A stretch of 64,000 bases of DNA. Origin: Petunia secreta. Lineage: Eukaryota; Streptophyta; Magnoliopsida; Solanales; Solanaceae. The stretch lies in assembly GCA_029990175.1 (NCBI GenBank), contig JARKIP010000021.1, positions 15,133,501-15,197,500 on the forward strand, given 5' to 3'. The translations under genes were made by a program, and so were the position numbers. Shown here piece by piece: positions 22,859 to 34,315 of the stretch. A model generated the notes under the pieces. It made no database searches. It worked only from the letters and a program-made list of their open reading frames with translations, and was not told the origin of the DNA. Numbering within the stretch: position 1 is the stretch's first letter; the number at the start of each line of letters is the position of its first letter.

Positions 22859-25215
22859 CTAATATGTCCTTGGATTCCTAAAAGTTTTTCTATTGTGGCC
22901 CACTTTCCCACAAGCTCCACATGTAATCCTTGATCTCTTTGTGTTCCTTTCCCAAGAAGACTTGTATTTTATTGTTCTTCGCCTTCCAGGTTGTTTTCTT
23001 CCAACAGGTGGTAGCACTTGTGCTAATATGTTCAGGGATGTCCCATGTGACTGCATCAGGAATATGATACACAGGAACTTCATATGTCTTGACCAAGTAG
23101 TTTCTTGTATATTTTCTTCCTCTATGTTCTTGCTTTTAAGTACAACAACAATGTGTGGATATGTGATGTGTGGGAAAAATGCCACACATTGCCTTCTATT
23201 TACTTGAGCTTTTGTTGTGTATTATTGATTAAATACGCGCACTTATCATGTTTTAGTTGCATATTGCAGGATATTGGAACTGTTGTGATGAATAGATGGA
23301 AACAAGTCAAAACAAGCCAAACTGAGAAGTTTCTATTTCTGGACTGGAAAACTGATCAACGCGATCGTGCAGAAACACACGCGATCACACAAAAGGAAAA
23401 GTCAAGCCAGGGCGAAGGCACCATTTAAATGCGATCGCGATGCTCCATAAGTTCATTCAGCGTGATAGCGCTCTCACCTACGCGATCGCGTAGATCATGA
23501 AAGAGATCCAGCACGATAGCGTCCATTTTCACGCGATCGCGCAAGAGCGCGTCTGGACTGCAGTGGTCATTTTTGGAATTTCACACTAGCTGAAATGGGA
23601 GCACATAAATAGGCCCTAGAATGATTTAGGGTACATCTTTTGGCCAATTCTCCAATCTTGGGAACCAAGATCCATCAACTAAACACCTAGAAAGTGAAGA
23701 TTTTCAGCAACCCATTGAGAATTTCTTGATCCTTTGTACTCCTTTCATTATTTCCTTGCTTTGTATTGCATATATTTGGTGTTGTTGAAGACTTGATTTT
23801 GTTAATATATTTCATGACTATTTGTATTGTTAATTGGTATGATTTCAGACATGAATATATGAATGCTTCATGACTAGGATTTTATATATGTGGGTTTTGA
23901 TTATCTAGCTTCTATTATTTTGGTTCCTTGACTTTTGTGCTCATGACACTTAAGTTACATCTCTACTTTGCTAATTAAAGACTCGGGAGAGATTAGTTAG
24001 CGAAGAATAGTGAAGTTAGCGAGGATTTGGGTTGATAGGCTATTTCATAGACTAACTCATCTAAAAGAAGTTACGCTCGGAAGAGGTCTTCTTTCCTCGG
24101 GTATTGGGTAGTGCTTTATAAGCTCAACCATGGCTTTGACGAGCGCCGTTGAGGCAAATCCCTTCTAGGCCGGAAGGATTCTAACGATTACATTAGAACG
24201 ACTCGGCTATAATATATAAAACGTGCCATAATTGCATCGTAGGTTCAAAACTTGTCTTTCTTGGTTGTGAGAAGGCCATTGATCACACCTTTACTTGCTT
24301 TCCTAGTATAGTTTGTAGCTGTTAATATCATTCCATCACCTCATTATCCTAGTTTGGCTTCGTCAAATAGGTTCAGTTCCTCCACTACTTTGATCGCATC
24401 ACTTTGTTCCTTGTGGATTCAACCCCGACTTCTAGTTGGGTAAATTGTATTGCGATGACCGTTCATACCTCAAGCCGAGGTGTGTGTTGAGCGTTGTCAA
24501 TATTGCATTTCATCAATTTGAAATCTTCCACAACAACAGGTACGCATTTTCAAATCAACCAGGTACTTTGTTTGTATTTTATCCCTTGGATCAGTCACAC
24601 TATATGAATCCCCGCTAGGCTTCACCTGTTGATACAATACACATACACCATGGTTTAAGTTAAGAAAAGGAATACACACAATACCTAATGCATACAGATA
24701 CACAATACCTTATGCATACAGATATATGGTTTCCTAATGTGATTAACTTTCAAACCTAAAAGCATTTCAAAGAGTGACACACTGCCTTCATACACTTAGC
24801 ATACAGTTTTGGCTGCACATATGCTTAGCATACAACATCGAAAATAGAAACAAAACACGGAAAATTTCTGCAGATACACTTTCCATACAAAAGACATACA
24901 CAACTCAACCACATACCTTTCCACAACTAAACACATAATAATTCAACTAAACACATATTAATTCAGCTGACATACACAGTGTTTTTACCTTCACTCGGAC
25001 TGCTTGAGTTTGCATGTCATTGAGCATCTTGTTATACTTTTTACCAAGTTTTGTGAATGTACCATTTGCCCTTTCCTTATTATTGTTGTTCCAGGTTTCT
25101 ACCAAATCTCTCATGTATTCCAAGAAAGCCAATATAGGTAGATCCCTCCCTTCCTTTTTCACTCCATTTATTGATTCTGCTATGTTCGATGTCATTGTCC
25201 AATACCTATCGGTGA
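22859..25215 (-). pseudogene. Truncated MURA-type MULE transposase
   Basis: Pieces in order on the minus strand: 25215-24989, DRYWTMTSNIAESINGV and RDLPILAFLEYMRDLVE, the conserved block after the catalytic core; 24625-24500, a SWIM zinc finger ending MRTCCCGRFQIDE; an insertion at 23279-24499; then 23270-22859, ETLVKTYEVPVYHIPD-like text and a C-terminal zinc knuckle CGACGKVGHNRKTF. In that knuckle the last Cys of the CCHC set is Phe. At least one frameshift lies near 23040. The DDE catalytic domain and everything N-terminal are missing: the homology stops about 300 bp from the element's terminus. It converges on the Ulp1-like gene. Confidence 0.75.
23279..24499 (+). mobile_element. 1.2-kb insertion, possibly a solo LTR, in the transposase gene
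   Basis: Both sides carry ATATTGCA (23271-23278 and 24500-24507), and the transposase text is broken between them. The insert starts GGATATTGGAACTG and contains several GCGATCGCG motifs (23400-23550). It then has AT-rich text and a 3' part with ACTCGGGAGAGATTAG and CCTCAAGCCGAGGTGTG. It has no ORF and no TG..CA ends that agree with a 5-bp duplication, so the class is not settled. Confidence 0.5.
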
Positions 25216-25521
25216 TTGTAGCAGAATCACGATTTGTAAACGCTAATTGTAGTGGAATTGTAGGAAAATTAGGGTTTGAATCGTGATTTGGGGAGAGATA
25301 GGGTTTGAATCGCGATTTTGAGGAGAGATTAGCAAGAGGTTGTGTGTGCATGGAAACAGAGTGTTTTAGCGTAGGAACATGGGGTGTGTGCATAGTGTAT
25401 TTTAGGTATTTATACTTTGTATATGATTTGTGAAAAACTATTTCTATGTTTTGAAAGTATAAAAATATTGACTTTTTTGTGTAAAGTGGAATGTTTCTTT
25501 GCATAGTTTTGTAATTCGCCC

Positions 25522-25530
25522 ATAAACAAA
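25522..25530. repeat. 9-bp target-site duplication of the KI-MULE, right
   Basis: ATAAACAAA, identical to 6957-6965. Confidence 0.8.
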
Positions 25531-26015
25531 AAATTTCATTAGGTGTACCCATATATCGTTGGTAATAGTAGTTTTTTGTCCCCATTTAAGAATAGTTTAG
25601 CAAAATGACATCGGAGACAGCACTTCAAGCTTTTAATCGACAAGTGTTGCCTCTTAGAAAAATATAAAAGAGCAAGTATAGCCTGCGAAGAGATTGAAGG
25701 GGCAAATATTGCCCAGGAAATACACTAAAATGGCTTCGGAGGCAACATTTCAATTTATGAATAAACAAGTGTTGCCTCTTTGAGAAATATCAAAGGGCAA
25801 ATGTTACATGCGAAGAGCTTGAAGAGGCAAGTGTTGCCTATGGGGCAGCACTTACGAGAAAGAGAGGGCGGGATGCGGGCATCATTATAAGATTTTGCAG
25901 GGGTATTTCGGCCCCGAATTTATTCATTAAAGTTAGCAGAGGTCATTCTTGCAAACCAACTTCAAATAGGGTCAATAAGGCAAATCATTGCCTATGGTGT
26001 CGTAGTTTTGTAATT
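25531..26015 (+). repeat. Fold-back arm repeat (GGCAACACTT/AAGTGTTGCC family)
   Basis: It matches 27247-27720 directly and 27726-28117 in inverse. Blocks in order: AAATTTCA, TTTAGCAAAATGAC, GGCAACACTTCAAG, CAAGTGTTGCCT, CAGCACTTACGAGAAAG, GGGGTATTTCGG, CCTATGGTGTCGTAG. No ORF is supported. Confidence 0.65.
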
Positions 26016-26023
26016 TAAAGGCT

Positions 26024-27136
26024 GGGCAATTTACATAACATAAAAACTAACATTATTTTTTACACAAAAATGTCAATACTATCATATTTTCAAAACATAG
26101 CAATATATTTTTTTTTCTAATACATAACAAATACATATAAAAGGGTAGGAGAACCCTAGCCGTCATAGGTCTCCGATCATTGGAAAATATTTTTTAGTGT
26201 TTTATTTTTTATTTTTTTGTGGATCTGTGTGTATTTTCATTGTGCGAACAATGATAAACTGTGTATACAATGAAATATAATAGACATACACTCATACGAT
26301 TATTGTATGTTTTTATATTATCTACATGGTTACTATATGCACAGTGCATGTATGTTCAGACACCAGACATACACACCATATATAAATGAAGAAACCAAAA
26401 TACATTTTATATATTTATTGTATGACAAGTGTGTACCCATTGTATGTCCCGTGTATATTCACTGTATATATATTGCATACGATGAAAATACACATATAAT
26501 ACATTCCACACAATCAACAAACACCAAACATACACCACAGCCACCATAGATCCACCATGTACCAAACTAAAAAAAAAAAAATAGGAAGAAAAAAAAGAAA
26601 AACAAGCAGCAGCACCAGCCGGCGAGTCAACATCTCCAGAAAAGCACCATCGGTGCTCTACTGTAACAGATCTGATGCGCCAGTAGGTAGCAAATTCGGT
26701 GATTAAACGAGCATATCCGATGAAGACCAGGTGAAAAAAAATCAGCTATGGTGAAATAGCATCGCTGCTTTGTTGTGGATTAGCACCGGTAAAACAGCGT
26801 CGTCGTCGACAGAGGAAAGTAGATCCGACGGCCATGTAGGGCTGATCCACGGCGAAATAATGCGAAAAACCGAGCAGGGATGACGGGGATGGGGAGGAGA
26901 CGCCGCGACGATGGGGATGGCTTGGAGGAGCTCCGCTGACAGGGGATGAGGTGGCGTGTAGGGGCACCGACAAAGGGGTATGGAGAGGGAAGAGGGAGAA
27001 GAAAATTTAGGGTTTGACTAATTATGCTTTGTTTGGTAACTTTTTAAAAAATATTGATACGTTTGGTAAAGTGGTAAAATATTGCTATTTTTTTATTAAA
27101 AAGATCCTTACAATGACACTGGGTTTAATTTTTCCA
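26024..27136. mobile_element. Non-autonomous MULE (1.1 kb)
   Basis: The left end (GGGCAATTTACATAAC, then TTCAAAACATAGCAATA) and the right end read inversely (GGAAAAATTAAACCC, then TACCAAACGTATCAATATT) share the terminal module of the KI-MULE. The flanks TTAAAGGCT (26015-26023) and ATAAAGGCT (27137-27145) agree at 8 of 9. The interior has TGTATAC/TACACA-rich text like the KI-MULE introns and a GC-richer stretch (26640-26990) with no credible gene. Confidence 0.55.
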
Positions 27137-27145
27137 ATAAAGGCT

Positions 27146-27246
27146 CTGCCGCCAAGGAGAATTGCAAAACTATGACACCATAGGCAATAGTTTGCATTTT
27201 TGACCCTGTTAACAGTATTTTAGATCAACTAACCTCCACTAAGTAA
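27146..27246 (-). repeat. Partial inverted fold-back arm
   Basis: GAATTGCAAAACTATGACAC, CATAGGCAA, GACCCTGTTAACAG is the inverse of the terminus of the arm at 27660-27720 and of 25930-26015. Confidence 0.55.
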
Positions 27247-28117
27247 AAAATTTCACCACGTGTCCTCACAAACGACTGATGTTCCCTTTTTGTCTCCACT
27301 AAGAATGTTTTAGCAAAATGACCTCCATTTCATCCGGAGGCAACACTTCAAGTTATGAATCGCCAAGTACTATTTCTTCGGAAAATATCAAAGGACAAGT
27401 GTTGCATGCATGAATAAGGCAAGAGATTGAAAGAGCAAGTACTGCCTAGGCAACACTTCAAGTTATCTGCGAGAATGGGGGAAGAGATTAAAGGGCAAGT
27501 GCTGCCTATGCAAGAGGGAGCCAAAGTCAAGTGTTGCGTAAGAGGCAGCACTTACGAGAAAGGGAGGTCGGAATGCGAGCGTTATCATAAGATTTTATAG
27601 GGGTATTTTCGTCCAAAATTTATTCATTAAACTTAGCGTAGGTCATTTTTGCTAAAAACCACTGTTAACGGGGTCAAAAAAGCAAACCTCTGCCTATGGT
27701 GCCATAGTTCTGCAATTCCCCCTTCGCTTAGTTAATAAATAAATTCCGGACAAAAATACCCCTACGAAATCTTATAATGACGCCTGTATCCTACCCTCCC
27801 TTTCTCGTAATTACTACCTTAAAGGCAGCACTTGCCTTTGACCCGCTCTTGCATAGGAAACACTTACCTTTTAATTTCTTCCCACATTCTCCTAGATAAC
27901 TTGAAGTATTGCCTGGGCAGCACGTGCCCCTTCAATCTCTTCCAGCATTGTCGCAAGCAACACTTGCCCTTTGATCTTTTTTGAAGAGGCAGTACTTGTC
28001 AATTGATCATAACTTGAACTGTTGCTTACGGATGAAACGAAGGTCATTTTGCTAAAATCATCTTAAATGAGGATAAAAAAGAAGCACCCTTTGTTTAGGA
28101 TGACACGTGGTGAATTT
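27247..28117. mobile_element. Fold-back element, two arms of about 390 bp
   Basis: The left arm 27247-27640 (starting AAATTTCACCACGTGTCCTC) and the right arm 27726-28117 (ending GACACGTGGTGAATTT) are inverse copies with moderate divergence. The loop of about 85 bp (27641-27725) carries the conserved end module GGTGCCATAGTTCTGCAATT. A transcript across it would make a long hairpin. No coding content. Confidence 0.7.
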
Positions 28118-28443
28118 CTTTGCTACCGCCGATGCACCAATGACCACAACCAAGCCCTATCTAGTAAGGGACGTTAGTCTCCCTAACTCTGTGTCATTCC
28201 CCGATTTAGCCTAGCTTTGGTCACAACCCACTATATATGACTCCATTCCACTTCAAATTAGGATAACAACTTGTTGCACTCAAAAACTGCTTACGTGAAT
28301 ACTCTTTATATAGGACATTGTACATTTCAAATACCTTCTTACACGTTCAGCCTGGGGGGTAAAATAATGGATTTACCCTGTTGATTCTCACGAATTTTAT
28401 AAATCTAATTGATCAAATATCCCAATACAGTTTTTACAAGATA
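28118..28443. other. Non-coding gap between fold-back and copia elements
   Basis: I see nothing identifiable here. The copia element begins after the TTTTC duplication at 28444-28448. Confidence 0.5.
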
Positions 28444-28448
28444 TTTTC

Positions 28449-28882
28449 TGTTAGAAATAAATAACGATAACAGGAACATGAATTGTGTACCTGTTAACAC
28501 CACATCGGAAGATTGTATTTACCACCTTGCAATTGCCCAAGTCTACTTTGAATCACTAGGAAATAAAGTTTAATTGTCACCAACTAAATTCCTTCTTTTT
28601 GTTTTGTGTCTTTTTGGTGGAATAATAAGAAGAGTGAAAAAGTTACTTCTTGTTCTTTTTGTTTCTTCTTCTTATATATAATGTAAAGGAGTTGGAAGAA
28701 ACAAATGTAACTTGCCCACTATCTTCCCCACTCCCCCACTTTTGCATATTCCTTTAGTGGAGGAAGTATAGGAGATGTGGTGGAATGTGGTAACTTTCGT
28801 TAACCACATATTCTTATTTCTCCAAACCGGGTCGGATCAGCCCAATTGGAGCGACCCATGACCTGTGATCCATATTTTTACA
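28449..28882 (-). repeat. 3' LTR of the copia element
   Basis: 434 bp, TGTTAG to TTTTACA on the + strand. It aligns to the pieces of the right LTR with few differences, including an extra ACAGAT-like indel near the end of the other copy. Confidence 0.9.
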
Positions 28883-28893
28883 TCTCCCACTTC
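28883..28893 (-). promoter_or_regulatory. Copia polypurine tract
   Basis: TCTCCCACTTC on +, GAAGTGGGAGA on -, directly beside the 3' LTR. Confidence 0.7.
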
Positions 28894-29890
28894 GCTCATA
28901 GTGGGCTGGATCCACAACACAAAATAAAATCATACATGCAAATAGTTCGTGCGACCTGCGAGAATTAATAAGAGCTAAACCTGTGAAGGTTGTACAATAG
29001 CTCCATAAAGAAATCCAATCACATGCGGAAAAGGATTCACTACTAACATGAGAATCTTATTACTTGCAATACCCCAGACATCATTCGCTACTCTAGTAGC
29101 TACTTATCTGATCCCTCAACCTTGATTGAGGCGAACTCGAGTTCCTATTGAACTTAGTATCACAATTACACTCTCATGGCAAGTGTAATAGTCGACCTGT
29201 GAGTATAAGTTAAGTTATAAATTATTCTAATTGTCTTCCCTTTCTACTCGAATCTATTCATCCCAAATCAGCTGCTTTCCTAGACATGCACCGCATTGCC
29301 AAATCACTCGTGGCTATTAGTAACATGCTAAAGTAGCAACATAGATTTGTACTTCAAGAGACAGTAAAAGGTCAAAGGGTATTCTAATGAAAAATCAAAT
29401 TGATTTTTCTTAGGGTCTCACACAATGAAGAAGCAGGGATCCATTCTTCTATTACCCTATTAGTCGATCAGCACGCGTGGTATGAAACACGTGCTACAGT
29501 GTTCTTGCCTAATTTGGCGCGTGTGTCTCATTTCTAAATATATATATATAAACACCGTACAGATCTTGGTCTAGACTCTTCTAAAATGTCTAACCCATGT
29601 TTTTTCTTCAAATAATCCTAAAATCCAATCTTCTGAAAAACTCATATCTGGCTTTCGAAACAAGTCATATAGGATGTTTGAATCCATAAGTCCAAACTCT
29701 AATCAAGACCGACCATTTAAATTTTTTATATGACCTTGTTCAAATCAAGATTCAATTGGTCTCATCTCTGCACGTTCCTCGACGTCAAAGGCGATCGCTT
29801 GTGTGAGAGAGCCGATCTCGCGACTTGTTCGGCACACTTATCACAAATAAATTCTATCACATGCACATGAGATTTAATACAAACTCAATA

Positions 29891-29925
<35 letters not shown>

Positions 29926-29966
29926 TGAGTATAATATTCAAATCCTTTTACAATACATAAAACTAG
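28894..29966. other. Copia 3' untranslated interior
   Basis: Between RNase H and the 3' LTR there is no ORF. A pure AT dinucleotide run lies at 29892-29922. Confidence 0.6.
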
Positions 29967-31028
29967 TCATATCCTACGCAAACCTAGAGCCTTAACATGT
30001 TTCTCAAACTGGTCTCTAGATATTGCCTTTGTAAAAGGATCAGCTACCATTTTCAGCGTAAGCATGTATTGTATAGGAACTTCACCACTTGCAACTATGT
30101 TTCTCAAGTACTTATACTTGATGTCAATGTGTTTGGTCTTTTCATGATGCTTAGGATCTTTTGTAAAATCAATAGCCGCCTGACTATCACAATATAAAAT
30201 TATCGATCCTTGAGGATTCTTTGCAATATCTAGATGCTCAAAGAATCTCTTCAACCAAACAGCTTCTTATACTGTATATGTATAAGCTACAAACTCAGCT
30301 TCCATAGTCGAAAGAGCAATACAAGTTTGTTTCTTACTTTTCCATGAAATGGCTCCACCATTAAGTAAGAAAGCATATCCAGATGTTGACTTTCTTTTAT
30401 CCAAGTCACCAGCCCAATCGGCATCTGTATAACCTCTCAACATCAAATCAGATCCACCATAGCATAGTGAATAGTCTGCAGTCCCTTTCAGGTATCGAAA
30501 AATCCTCTTCACCGCTTTCCAATGGTCTCTTCCAGGATTGGATTGATACCTGCTAACTAGACCTACGGCATAACAAATATCAGGGCGAGTACACAACATA
30601 GCGTACATTAAGCTCCCGATAGCACTTGAGTATGGAACTCGAGACATTTTTTCATTTTCTCTCTGAGTCTGTGGACACATTTCAAGGCATAAAGCTTCAC
30701 CTTTCGCTACAAGAGTATCCATGGGTTTGCACTCACTCATCCTAAAGCGTTCCAAAATTTTCTTTATATAAGTTTCTTGAGATAGACTCAATAACTTTTT
30801 GGAACGGTTTCTTTGGATCTTAACACCAAGGATGTAGTCTGCTTCACCCATATCTTTCATGTCAAACGACCTTGAAATCCATGACTTGATAATCTTTAGA
30901 TACTCTAAATTATTTTCAGCCATCAATATATCATCCACGTAAAGGGAAAGAATTACAAACATATCATTGGACCTTTTAATGTAAATGCAATGGTCTTCAT
31001 CAAACATAGTAAAATCGTATGAGATCAT
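29967..31028 (-). pseudogene. Copia RT C-terminal part and RNase H
   Basis: It continues the polyprotein after the deletion. RT carries LSLYVDDIL with the catalytic YVDD box. RNase H carries TDADWAGDLDKRKSTSG and YCDSQAAI, and the C-terminus ends KALGLRRI. A TAA at 30267-30269 sits where copia proteins usually read VQEAVWL, a likely Gln-to-stop change. Apart from that stop the frame runs open to 29967. Confidence 0.9.
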
Positions 31029-31070
31029 TTTTTATGAAATAGATCTTTTCAATTTACAGACCTTATTTTC

Positions 31071-33955
31071 TTAGCCCTTAACGATAAAACCTACAGGCTG
31101 TTCCATGTAGATCTCCTCGTTCAGTTCTCCATTGAGAAAAGCTGTCTTTACGTCCATTTGATGTAATTCTAGATCCAAACGCGCAACAATAGCTAGAAGT
31201 AAGCGAATTGAGGTAAACTTCACAACTGGTGCAAAAGTATCCTCATAATCAATTCCCACTTGCTGAGGGAAGCCTTTTGCTACCAGTCGTGCTTTATACC
31301 TTTCTATTGATCCATCCGTTTTACGTTTAATTTTAAGAACCCATTTACTCTTAATTGCTTTACGCTCATGCAGAAGATCAACTAAGTCCCAGACTTTGTT
31401 GGTTCTCATGGACTCTAACTCCTCTTTCATTGCTTTCATCCACTCATCCTTTTCAGGGCTTGATAAAGCCTCGGCAATGGAGTTTGGCTCATTCACTTCC
31501 GATGCCGATACTAGGAAAACATAATCCTCTATATCATAAGTACGTTTAGGTATACCTTTCCTGGTACTCTTTCTTAATTGAAAATCAGATTCACAAGAAG
31601 GATCTTGTATTGAAAAGCTCCCACTCGGATCAGCACCATATTCTTGATTAGTTAGATCATCAAATGTGTCAGAAGACACTTGCTGACCATCTGAGTTCAA
31701 CATTTCATAAAGAGGCTCTCTATCATGTACTTCACCCTTCTTAGGAAAATCATTTTCTAAAAATATGACATCTCGTGATTCAATTTCAGTAACACTTCCA
31801 TCCTCCATTTCACCAATAAACACATACCTTTTGGAGTGTTCTGAGTATCTTATAAAGATACATTTCTTGCCTTTAGGACCCAGTTTACCAAACTTGTTAA
31901 AAGAATCTTTTATGAATGCAGCACAATCCCAAGGTCGTAAATAATCCAAGTTTGGTTTCTGGCCGGTCCATAGCTCATAAGGAGTGGAAGGAACTGACTT
32001 AGAAGGCACTCTATTTAATATACAGGCCGCTGTTAATAATGCATCTCCCCAAAAAGAGATAGGTAAATTAGCTTGCGCCATCATTGACCTTGTCATGTCC
32101 AATAGAGTTCTATTCCTCCTTTCTGCTGCACCATTTTGCTGAGGTGTATAAGGAATAGTTAATTGTCTGGTGATTCCTTTTTCATTACACAAGTCAATAA
32201 ATTGTCTTGATAGATATTCACGCCCTCTATCAGTTCTTAGAGTTTTAATACTCCTGTCTAATTGATTCTCAACTTCATTCAAGTATCGTTTGAAACACTC
32301 AAGTGCTTCAGATTTGTGAGAAATCAAATAAACATAACCAAAACGCGTGAAATCATCAATAAACGTAATGAAATACAAGGCACCAGATCTTGCCTTCACG
32401 TTCATTGGACCACAGATATCTGAATGGACTAATTGCAATGGGAAGTCAGCTCTCTTAGCCTTCCCAAAAGGTTTACGTGTAATCTTTCCGGCAAGACATT
32501 GTTCACAAGTTGGCATTTCAACTTTTGAGAAATAACTCAAGTGTCCTTCCTTAGCCAATCTATTCATTCGATCTTGCCCAATGTGACCTAATCTAGCATG
32601 CCATGTAATAATGTCAACATCGCTATTACTAGAAGAACATGCCATAACACAACGGTCCACATAATAGTCATAAGTAGAAGGATTACAACTTAACACAAAG
32701 AAACCATCGTAAAGATGTCCAGAACCATAAAAAACATTGTCTTGAGTAATTCTCACAAGATTGCGACTAAAGTTCAAACAGAAATCTAAATTAAGAAGGA
32801 CAGACACAGATATTAAGTTCCGTCGAATTTCTGGAGCATATAGGACGTCATGCAACATCAAAGTACGGCCACCACGCAAGTCAATCCTGCAAGTGCCAAG
32901 ACCTTTGACTTCAACCTTCGCATTGTTTCCCACATATATCCACCTTGATCCAGATGGAACTCGACGGTACTCCACAAACGCTTCTCGATCATGGGTCACA
33001 TGGTCGGTGGCCCCTGAGTCTACAATCCACACAGGATAAGATTCAATTAATAAAACTGTGCTAGAAACAAATGTAGCACTTAGAGATGCGTTTTGAAATG
33101 CTACCTTTTTCGGCTCAGTGCATTCACGAGCAAAGTGTCCCGGCACTTGACAGTTGTAGCATTTCATCTTGCACTTGTCTTTCTTCTTAAAGAACTGTTT
33201 TTCCTTCTTAGGGTTTGGTTTGTTTCGTTTCTGTGAGGGTCCTTCACCAGTCCCCTTGCCCTTTCCGCCTTTCCAGTTATTTTTGCGCTTGAATCCTGAA
33301 GCCTTTTTACCACTTGATTCTGCCACATAGGCAGTGGGTATAGCTTTTGCAGCACCAAGCTGCTCATCTTCAAGCTCAACATGGCGAGCAACATCACCAA
33401 AAGTTTTGATGCTGTCATTGTGGGTCAAGTTTACTTTCAGATGTTCCCAATTGTTAGGGAGAGACCAGATCACTGCCTGAACCTGTTGCTCATCAGAGAG
33501 AATATGACCAGCATTTTTAAGTTGAGCTATCATATTTGACATCACCCTAAGGTGTTGTTTGATACTGTGATCATGACGCTTCTTGTAAGTGTCAAATTTG
33601 ATAGTCAGCTGTCTAAGGCGGGTCACAGTAGTACCCCCATATGTTTCTCTCAAATGCGCCCACATGGCATGAGCAGTAGGGAATTTTTCACATTCGTGAA
33701 TGAAATCATCCACAACCGAGCTTACAATAATTCCACGTGCAGTGGCATCTTTCTTTTTCCAAGAATTGTAAGCCTCAAGATCCCTCCTATGTTGGGCAGT
33801 GTTACCCTCCTCTGGCAAACCATGACATGGTTAATAGCTTCTAGAGCATCTTACTCTTCCAGCACATACCACATCTTACGGCTCCAAATATCATAATTTT
33901 CGCCGTTTAGTTTGTCACCCTTGTTTAAGTCAGCAATGATAGTTTTTGATGCCAT
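31071..33955 (-). pseudogene. Copia gag-protease-integrase-RT (5' part of the polyprotein)
   Basis: The start ATG is at 33955 (MASKTIIADLNKGDKLNGEN). A stop at 33851-33853 and a frameshift near 33820 break the gag start, after which 915 codons are open from 33818. Visible in order: gag core; zinc knuckle CYNCQVPGHFAREC; protease WIVDSGATDHVTHD; integrase HHCC and GAG-pre-integrase WHARLGHIGQDRM; DDE residues in HSDICGP, RTDRGREY and QQNGAAERR; and RT start RLVAKGFPQQVGIDYEDTFAPV. The frame ends at TAA 31071-31073. Most of the RT block that normally follows is reduced to about 40 bases, a deletion. Confidence 0.9.
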
Positions 33956-34315
33956 AGTCTGTTAAATGAAACAATAATGCAAGTGTTTTTATTACTCATC
34001 ATTCTTGCATGTGATATACACACTTAGGCAAATCAATTAAATAAAATATTAATTTTACACTTAGTATAGAATCGAAAGGTTATTATATTTCCATTCATCA
34101 TCTACAACTAAATGCTTAACTAATATTTTATAAAATCATTTCTCATACTGTGTATTTCGTCAAGATTTTTAATTTCATGTCATACTTATTTTAATTGCCA
34201 CACATATAAATAAGCAAATAAAAAAATATGAAATCTTGCAAACAAGTGACAAAGTTTCATTAATTGAAAAACTAATTACAATGAAAAACAACCTAAGTTA
34301 CATGTAGCTAGGCCA

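Larger units (their letters stand above)
6966..25521. mobile_element. Large MULE carrying an Ulp1-like protease gene (KI-MULE/Kaonashi type)
   Basis: Exact 9-bp flanks ATAAACAAA lie at 6957-6965 and 25522-25530. The termini are inverted and diverged: the left begins GGCAAAATTAC, and the right, read inversely, begins GGGCGAATTAC. Both then carry an AAAC(A/G)TAG(C/A)AATA module about 70-90 bases in. Inside are a DUF1985/C48 protease gene on + and a MURA transposase remnant on -, arranged convergently. Subtracting the inserted LTR element (9590-18595) and the 1.2-kb insertion (23279-24499) leaves about 8.3 kb. MULEs with ULP-like genes are known as Kaonashi or KI-MULEs in Arabidopsis and other dicots. 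The transposase lacks its catalytic core, so this copy is probably non-autonomous. Confidence 0.8.
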
